From Triglochin maritima (lineage: Eukaryota > Streptophyta > Magnoliopsida > Alismatales > Juncaginaceae): a DNA stretch of 64,000 nucleotides. A program made the translations under genes and the position numbers. Under the pieces are notes generated by a model that made no database searches, had not been told where the DNA came from, and saw only the letters and a program-made list of their open reading frames with translations. Location of the stretch: contig OY821782.1 of assembly GCA_963682175.1 (NCBI GenBank), positions 31,579,741-31,643,740 on the forward strand, given 5' to 3'. Below are positions 57,203 to 64,000 of this stretch, piece after piece (positions within the stretch are counted from its first letter, which is position 1; each line of letters opens with the position of its first letter).

Positions 57203-59380
57203 TTTTTTGTTTTTTTTTAATTTTCTGTTAAATTCAATTTTTCCAGGTTCCGTTGCAAGATTTCGGTGGTGATGGAGTAGATTACAGTGAGCTTTTTGAC
57301 AGTAAACAAATATTTACAACAATCGAGGAAGCTTGTAAATGGGCGAAACAAGTTGCACTAGGAGCCGAATTTTTTTTTGGTTATATCATCATACAAACCA
57401 AAAGCAGATAACCGGATGTATTGTTACCTCAGATACGATCACAGACGTGAGATGAGTTCTCGTGATACGAGTATTGCACTGCGAAAGAATACGAAAAGAA
57501 AAGGTTGCGGTTGTCGGTTTTTGGTAAAAGTGGTGGAGCGACGAGATCGTGATGGATGAGTTATTGTTTCTACTAGCATCTATGCGCAGCACAACCACCC
57601 ATTGGCAATTTATTCAGAGGGTCACCGACAGGTCTGCGGACTTAGTGCTGGGGCAAAGGAAATTGTTCGTGATATGACAGAGGCACAAGCAAGACCCCGT
57701 AACATTTTGTTGGCGGTAAAGAAGAAATTTCCGGACGATAATCCGAATCAAAGACACATTTACAACTTCAGAGAGTACATGAGGAGGACGAAATCTGAAG
57801 ACAGGAATCCCACGCAGCAGTTTCTCAGTGAGGCAGTGCAGCATAAGTATTTGCATTGGATTGTGGCAGATGAAGAAACTAATGTCTTGACTCACATTTT
57901 TGGCACATCCGACTTAAGTTCAGTTGTTGCGTACATACCCATTCGTAATCTGTATGGATTCGACGTATAAGATGAACAAGTACAATATGCCTTTGTTTGA
58001 GATGGTTGAGGTTACTTCAACAAACATGAATTTCCTCGTCGGATATGCGATTTTGCAGGATGAGACCGAGTCTAGTTACCGGTGGGTGTTGGAGAGGTTG
58101 CGAGATCTGTTATTGGATATTGTTAGCCCGACAGCAATAATTACGGACCGGGAGATGGGTCTGATGCGACCAGTGGCAGAGGTTTTTCCTGAGCCAGCTG
58201 ATTTACTATGCACCTGGCATATCAACAAAGACGTGTACAACTACGCATACCACGTATTCGACAAGGAGAAGCAGCTTGCAGAGAGTTTTAGGCGTGGAAG
58301 GTGGAGGAGAGTCATGCTTTCTGATTCACAGACGGATTATGATAAAACAGTCCGTAATCTGCAAGATTCTTACAGTTCCTGGCCAGTGCTGACGAAGTAT
58401 GTGGAAGACACGTGGTTGGTGCATAAGGAAAAATTTGTGTTGAATTGGACGAATCAAGTTTTTCATTTCGGCAACACTACGAACTGCAGGGTGGAAAGTG
58501 CACATTCGGCTCTGAAAGAGTGGATCACTACATCGAATGCCGCTCTCGACACTCTTTTCGACCGCGTGAACTCGTCTATTGAAATGCAGCTGACTAATAT
58601 TCGGAACATTCTTGAAGATTCGAGACGTCGAAATTTGGCACATTACATAGATCCTCTGTTTTAGCATATAAATGCCCGAGTTTCGCATCACTGCTTGTCG
58701 TTAATGACTCAGGAGTTGAAGAGAATGCAGGACTTAAGTGATGAAATTGAATATCGTTGTGGGTGTGCTTTCCTGACAACACATGAGATTCCTTGTGCCT
58801 GTACCATGTACGAGTGTTTGGCGTCAGGTGATGGAATTTATTTAGAGCAGATTCATCCATTCTGGAAAACACTGGTTATCGGAGAAGGAGTCCATATGTC
58901 AGAGTTTGTTGATCGGTCAGCAAAAGACGCCGAGCATTTTCGGAAGCTAGTGGATGAGATCTCGGAGAGCGACCCTGCAGTAATTCGTAGTGTCTCTCGT
59001 ATTTTATACGAACAGTTACACCCCGATCAGTCGAACTATGGAGAACCCGAAGAAAATACTAAGGAACGAGGTCGACCTAGGGGAGAGTCGACACGTCGGG
59101 ACCCGAGTGCCTTCGAGTATGCTGAGCGAGGGCGTGGTCGGTCTGGCAGTAGTGGGAGCAGGGGTCGTCGTCAGTCTGGCAGTAGTGGGAGCAGGGGTCG
59201 TCGGTCTAATTCGTCTCGATCGTCCGTGAATACGGGCACAAGATCTTCTGGTATGTTGATATCTTTGTTGTTATGTTATTTAATTTAATATATATCAGTA
59301 ATCTAAATGAGGTTGAAAATATTATATATTATCTCCTAATTTTGTTGTTTTAATGAATTGTTATTTACTTATCTTACAGT

Positions 59381-59515
59381 GTCCGGATGGGTTAACGTGG
59401 ACAACTTCCCATATAATGATAGACTGTCAGGAATCATTTTACCATTTCTGGATAGGTGGAATGACGTACGTGCTGATGGCAACTGTGGATTTCGATGTGT
59501 TGCCGATGTATTTCA
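59381..59515 (+). pseudogene. OTU cysteine-protease domain fragment of the MULE
   Basis: After an intron (59252-59380, TCTG|GTATG to TTATCTTACAG) the frame reads VSGWVNVDNFPYNDRLSGI, ILPFLDRWNDV and RADGNCGFRCVADVFH. The DGNC box with catalytic Asp and Cys is the start of an OTU (ovarian tumour) deubiquitinase domain. The catalytic His at the far end would lie beyond the copia LTR that begins at 59516. Fusions of MULE transposases to protease domains (ULP, OTU) are known in plants; the role is unclear. Confidence 0.85.
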
Positions 59516-61520
59516 TGAAGGGAATGTGTTCTAAAAGTTTTACTTTTAAATGTCAATTATTATGAATTGAATGAGAAATCATTTTGTTCTTTGTTTATGT
59601 TATTCGTCTTTTGGAAGTGTTGAGGAAGAGGCTCTTGGTCCTTAACCGTAGAACTCTAAAAGATATTGGTTTACATAAAACAAAAGAGATTCGCAATCAT
59701 GGTAATTAACATGGGACATTAATTACCGAGTTAAGATTGTCGTGTTGGTCATATATCATTGTAGCTCTACAAGTGAGTGACAACACGGGTACACAAAAGA
59801 TGAAGATATTACTTTTGTATACTGAATTAACCTAATAAGTAAAATGTTATAGGAATGTGTTTCTGTGTCATAAATATTTTACTGTGTTCTTGGTCCTTTG
59901 GTATGAGACTTATATCCGATCGCCTAAGGAGTTCTTAATTAGACTAGTGTCTTGAGCTATCGATGAGTGTAGTGTAAAGGCATTAGTTGGTTAAGTATAA
60001 CTTTTGTTGGAGAAGATAGTTAGTCAAAAGATTATCATTGCCCCTCTTAATTGAGTGATGATATTAGTGGGTCCCTTGATAAAGCAAAGTTATAATGTGC
60101 ACAATGTGATTTGAGTTAAGTCACATATTTATAACTAGCTTAAAGAGATCAAGAAATGAATACTAATACAAAGATGACACAATACTACTTTGTGTGTATT
60201 CTTAATATCATGAGGCAAGGGACGGACACAAGTGGTGCACTCCATCACTAATTGGATCGGGTTTTGGTTCGAGTTGAATTAAGACATCTAACTAATTGGG
60301 AGCTATAATGTGTAGCTAGATACCGCTTATAGCTTGTGATATTAAGTTCTTAATATCACTGCCAACTTAGTTTATATCCTCCCATAGGTCACACCACAAA
60401 ACTGGGAAACGAGTAATGGGGATTTTGAGTTCATAGGATGTGTCAGGTTTCATGTAGAAAATATGACACATGGGGTGAACAAACAAAATCAAAATTATGT
60501 TGTGATTAATAACATAAATAGAATCTAAATCAAATTCATATGTGATGTAAATATTATCGGGTGTAATGATTTATCATTACATAGGATAATATTTTACATA
60601 AGTTATGAATTTACTACTAATCCCGAAATGTCAAATTTTGTAGGGGTTTAACCAAAATTTGACCAACTGCAAAGCTGTGCACAAACGGTCGACCGTTTAC
60701 TGTTGATCGGTCGACCGGATGTGGCACGGTCGACCGGATGTGTCTCGACCGATAACAGGGAATTTTCATCTGTTCGAACGGTCGACCGAGTGTAATCGGT
60801 CGGTCGACCGAACATTGAGATGGAACAGTTCCTGTTACGAACGGTCGACCACTTCATCCAAACGGTCGACCGGTCCAGACGGTTTTCTGCAAGATTAATT
60901 TAAGAATTAATTAAATCATGCATGGAATTGGTCCATAATTGATTTAATTCGTGGCTAAGATTATTTGTCATCAAACAATGGATGGTTAGATGGAATTTTG
61001 CATGAAATCATGGGCAAGAGGTTGCATATGAATAGGTAATTTGGAGAGAACTTATAAATACAAGTTATCTCATTACCTCCTAAGTTGAATTAATTCATTG
61101 TTTTTCATGCAAAATCTCTCTCCTTAATTCTCCACGAAATTTCCACAAATTCTTAAGTTTAGATTTAGTTTCAAGAGGTCATCTTCTCAAGGAAACTAAA
61201 GGGGTTAGTAATTGGATTCTAAACTCTATTGGAGATCGAGAGGCTAACTCTTCTCTCTCCAATCTCGTTTAGAGTTTGGTGAAATCTCGGAGGCATCCGG
61301 CGCAGCAACAAGCATCCACAGCGTCTCCGAATCTTCAAGAAGTTTTAGAACTTCTAGGTATGAATTTCGTAGACTCATGTTTGTTTTAATAAGTTTTTAA
61401 AACTAGTTATTGAAACAAACCAATACATGCATGAAATAAATCGTAGAAAATTGTAGATGATCCTTATTATACATAAAAATTTCGAAAATATATATGTATA
61501 ATTAAACATGAAATCCAACA
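59516..61520 (+). mobile_element. 5' LTR of copia copy C (2.0 kb)
   Basis: It starts TGAAGGGAATGTG and ends AAATCCAACA. TATAAATA at 61053-61060 lies at the same place as in copies A and B. The tract 60680-60885 contains the motif array. It is homologous end to end with 215-2384. Confidence 0.9.
60680..60885. repeat. CGGTCGACCG palindrome array in LTR copy C
   Basis: Eight or more copies of the palindrome CGGTCGACCG or its half GGTCGACC occur in about 200 bp, spaced 20-40 bp. They are better preserved here than in copies A and B. Confidence 0.88.
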
Positions 61521-61521
61521 G

Positions 61522-61533
61522 TGGTATCAGAAC
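61522..61533 (+). promoter_or_regulatory. Primer-binding site (tRNA-Met type)
   Basis: TGGTATCAGAAC directly after the LTR is one base from the plant consensus TGGTATCAGAGC, complementary to initiator tRNA-Met. It fixes the LTR edge and the element's orientation. Confidence 0.92.
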
Positions 61534-63020
61534 ATTAGGGTTCAATTTTCTTATGATTTAAGGCTGTAAACGAATTTAGTTTGCCATCTAGGATTTAAAC
61601 AATTCGGTTTACCGGTTTTTCGGTGTATGGATGTTTTGTTGATATAATTCTCTGTAATAATTCGTCTGAATGTTTTAAGAGTTTTAAAACATGCCATGTA
61701 ATTATTAGAATTAAGATTAAGACAATATTCTAACTTACAATAATTTCGTTTTATTTAAAAACGATTATTTTGTAAGAGAATCAACAAAACCGAAAAACTG
61801 CAGTTCATCTTTCCATTGGAAATTGGATGGACAGCGGTTCAAAATTAATTTTTGAACTATGGATGAATGAAAAATGTTTTTTATGGATTTCAAAATATTT
61901 TTCAAAGAATTGTTTAGGATTCTAGATGATTGATAAATTAGATTCTGTAGTTTATAGCCATTGCGTGCATGGATGCTTGAGTTGCTTTGCAGGATTGTGA
62001 GTTTATATGTTCCAAATCAGACACTACAAATGTATGTAATTATTATTATACAGGGGCTTATTTGTATGTAAAAGCCGAAATTTTCTTCCTTTAGATAATT
62101 GCATTTGCATATGAGAGATTTTTACATAGGACTTGCACTAGTAGGTTTTTATCAAATGTGTGGAGCACGTTTATTTTCTGTAAAATCTACATCTCCGGTG
62201 CAAGAGGAAGTCGCCGCTGTAGCACATCGATCAAGGATCAAGGATCAAGGATCGAGGATCATGGATCGAAGGGAACATATAAACTCACACGATGTGGATT
62301 GTGTGAATGTTTAATTTCTGTTTTTAATTTCTGCTATGCATGTGATGAATGTGGTGAATGTTAGGATGTATGAATATTAATATGCATGATAACCTAAAAT
62401 TCCAAATCACATGTAAATATATGAAATTGTCCAACAAAAATTAAGAATAATTTCCTTCTTATTTCATCCACTAGCAACCATTGATTGAGGGATACTCTGC
62501 TCGCCCTTAGCGGGAGATAACTTCCTCCATCTTTGGGAATAGTGGGAGATATAAAGGTTGTCTGTTGTTGTGCCACGATTAAATGTATGAGGTGTGTTTC
62601 ACCCTAGTGAACCTCAAGTATGTTTAGTTGTGAATACAATGGATAAACGTATCTCGTATCAAATGAAAATAAGTTTTCTTAACATTACCTAGAGCCCTCG
62701 CTCGGTTTTGGGAAAGAGTTTTTCTTACGAGGTTAGGTCACATTCCCTCATAATTAAAACGACAAGAATCACAAGAGTTTGAAGATGCTAATATTGCTAA
62801 AATTCAAAAAGGTTGTGATTAGAAAGAGTTTTTCTTACATTGACATTGTGATATATTCGATAGCCCTTAGCTAGTCTATATTACAATTGATAGGATCTTG
62901 GATTACTGTATTTATGGGCAAAATTTTTATTTACAGTATTTACATTTATATTCGATATATGTGTATGTTTTTAAAACATAAAATTGGCATTAAAACCCAT
63001 ATGATTTATTTTGTAGAAAA
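61534..63020 (+). other. Untranslated leader of copia copy C
   Basis: About 1.5 kb between primer site and gag without a convincing frame. A short tandem ATCAAGG/ATCGAGG stretch lies at 62228-62265. Confidence 0.5.
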
Positions 63021-64000
63021 ATGTCGAACATCCAACCCATCGTACGATCCATGATAGAAAAACACCTTTAGCAAATGATGGCTCAAACTTCATTAGTTGG
63101 CAACTCAAACTCAACATCGTGTTAAAGTTTGAGAAACTATCTTACATTTTGGAAGGTCCAATCCCAAAGTGGAATGAGAGATTGACCGATGAAGAGAAAG
63201 AGGCTAAAGCCAAGTGGGAAGACCAAGAGAACCAAGTTTACGGTCTTATGCTAGCATCCATGGGTGACTCGCTTCAAGCGAAATACTTGGATTCAAAACC
63301 CAAGAAGACCATGGAGGCTTTATCAAAGATGTTCATGGATAGTGCCCGAAAGGAGCGCTATAAGACCACCATCGCACTCACAAGGTGCCATATGGCGGAG
63401 GGAACATCGGTATCTATGCATTTTCTCACGATGCAAGGGTACCTTGAGAAGTTGGCAAAGCTCTTTTCTCCAATGCCCGAGGACATTGCTAAAGATCTGA
63501 TTCTTGGCTCTCTAGCCCCGTCCTTTAAGGACTTTGTGATGCCCTACCACGTGCGTGAAAAAGGGGTGAGTCTTGAGGAGCTGCACAACGCTCTCAAAAC
63601 TGCTGAAGTTGACATGGGTAAGGGTAGGGACAAGCAAGTCCTTGCCATCCATGGGAGGAGCCACAAGATTGGTAAAGGAAAGGGCAAATCTACCAAAAGT
63701 GGTTCAATCAAGAGCAAGGGAGTAGGAGGTGCTCAAAAGAGTGCCTCGAGGGGGAAGTCTCAGAAATCTCCAACTCCCAATACGGAGTGCTTTTACTGCG
63801 GTGAAAAAGGATACATCCGGCCAAATTGCCCCAAGTATAAGGAAGACCTTGACAACAGAGTGATTGAACGACGGCGCCCCAAAAAGGCCAAATGTATATT
63901 TGTTATTGAAATAAATTTAGCCACCTCTGTCCAGGATTGGGTAATAGATATCGGATCTTGTGCTCACATAGTTTCTAATGTGCAACTACACATGGATAGG
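63021..64000 (+). pseudogene. Copia gag and protease start, runs off the window
   Basis: A start MSNIQPIVRSMIEKHL at 63021 is stopped by TAG. From 63062 another frame is open to the window end (313 codons): LANDGSNFISW, NIVLKFEKLSYILEG, LTDEEKEAKAKWED, SVSMHFLTMQGYLEKL and ILGSLAPSFKDFV, the UBN2-type gag of plant copia elements that forms the particle shell. A zinc knuckle CFYCGEKGYIRPNC follows, with Tyr where His is expected, then the protease site WVIDIGSCAHIVSN, with DIG for the usual DTG. The knuckle and active-site changes and the 5' frame break indicate a defective copy despite the long frame. Confidence 0.87.

Larger units (their letters stand above)
56923..59515 (+). pseudogene. MULE transposase with C-terminal OTU domain, broken
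   Basis: Model: a 10-codon exon 56923-56952 (MSGEAPESDE, donor GAG|GTAACG), main exon 57247-59251, then an OTU exon from 59381. The MULE DDE residues are D in FVICMDSTYKMNKY, D in AIITDREMGLM and E in CRVESAHSALKEW. A SWIM-like zinc site reads YRCGCAFLTTHEIPCACTM, with Cys where the final His is usual. A basic Arg/Gly/Ser tail follows (GRSGSSGSRGRR twice). Lesions: an extra T in the T9 run near 57378, TGA near 57557, a one-base shift near 57935, and TAG near 58663 (probably from CAG). It would have acted in the nucleus as a cut-and-paste transposase. The opposite TIR lies beyond the inserted copia element, outside the window. Confidence 0.88.
59516..64000 (+). mobile_element. Ty1/copia element (copy C): 5' LTR, primer site, gag, protease start
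   Basis: LTR at 59516-61520, tRNA-Met primer site at 61522, an untranslated leader of about 1.5 kb, then gag and the first part of pol running off the window. It is inserted into the OTU domain of the MULE. The 5 bp before it (TTTCA, 59511-59515) should recur after its 3' LTR outside the window. It is the only copy of its family here with internal sequence, and identifies copies A and B as LTRs. Confidence 0.92.

Noticed and set aside
63264..63500. 78-codon frame near the window end
   Set aside because: It is a shifted shadow of the copia gag frame, which runs open from 63062.
1..64000. CRISPR array, prokaryotic operon or integrated virus
   Set aside because: Repeats are LTRs, MITEs and palindromic minisatellites; the polyprotein fragments are all plant LTR retrotransposon types with no envelope or movement protein seen.

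Overview
The window is nuclear DNA of a flowering plant, most likely a eudicot. It is AT-rich, has one multi-exon host gene with GT-AG introns, and is otherwise packed with decayed transposons of typical plant families. The only host gene I can support as intact is a NIN-like protein (NLP, RWP-RK nitrate-response transcription factor; closest in sequence to the NLP6/7 group), on the + strand at 46527-53975. It is predicted as five exons and 931 residues, with a GAF-like N-terminal region, an RWP-RK domain and a C-terminal PB1 domain. Its 3.5-kb first intron holds a degenerate tandem repeat, a nested pair of MITEs and a possible 45-bp cassette exon.

Layout from the left. 1-4317: a Ty3/gypsy chromovirus-like remnant (RT, RNase H, integrase, chromodomain-like tail), split by a 2.17-kb solo LTR of a Ty1/copia family with a perfect 5-bp target duplication, and carrying an internal inversion of about 320 bp. 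4318-5430: its probable 3' LTR. 5879-7648: a 5'-truncated LTR of the same copia family. 8127-10199: an element with inverted termini that carries an intronless PIP aquaporin fragment. 11352-18535: a 1.08-kb direct duplication flanking a decayed copia element. 19166-19692: a Mutator-type foldback MITE with a perfect 9-bp target duplication. 20100-23295: a second decayed copia element. 23978-28190: a minus-strand gag-only retrotransposon (TR-GAG/LARD type). 28190-29530: the 3' end of a third copia. About 31157-32444: a TIR element that may hold a captured exon. 34550-35741: two GC-rich hAT MITEs. 36040-37423: a solo LTR related to the TR-GAG element.

37512-43979 is a 6.5-kb PIF/Harbinger transposon with a 17-bp TIR and a TAA target duplication. 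It carries degraded Myb/SANT-like and DDE transposase genes on the minus strand and an unexplained three-exon gene candidate on the plus strand. 44032-45466 is an internally deleted hAT element. After the NLP gene comes a MULE transposase pseudogene (56923-59515). It carries an array of palindromic 33-bp repeats near its start and ends in an OTU-type cysteine protease domain, which is cut by a nearly complete copia element. That element has an LTR at 59516-61520, a tRNA-Met primer site and gag/protease to the window end, and belongs to the family whose LTRs lie at 215-2384 and 5879-7648.

The genes do not form a pathway; the organising process is nested transposition around one nitrate-signalling regulator. 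No tRNA, rRNA, CRISPR or prokaryotic feature was seen. All exon models and percent-identity statements are by eye.
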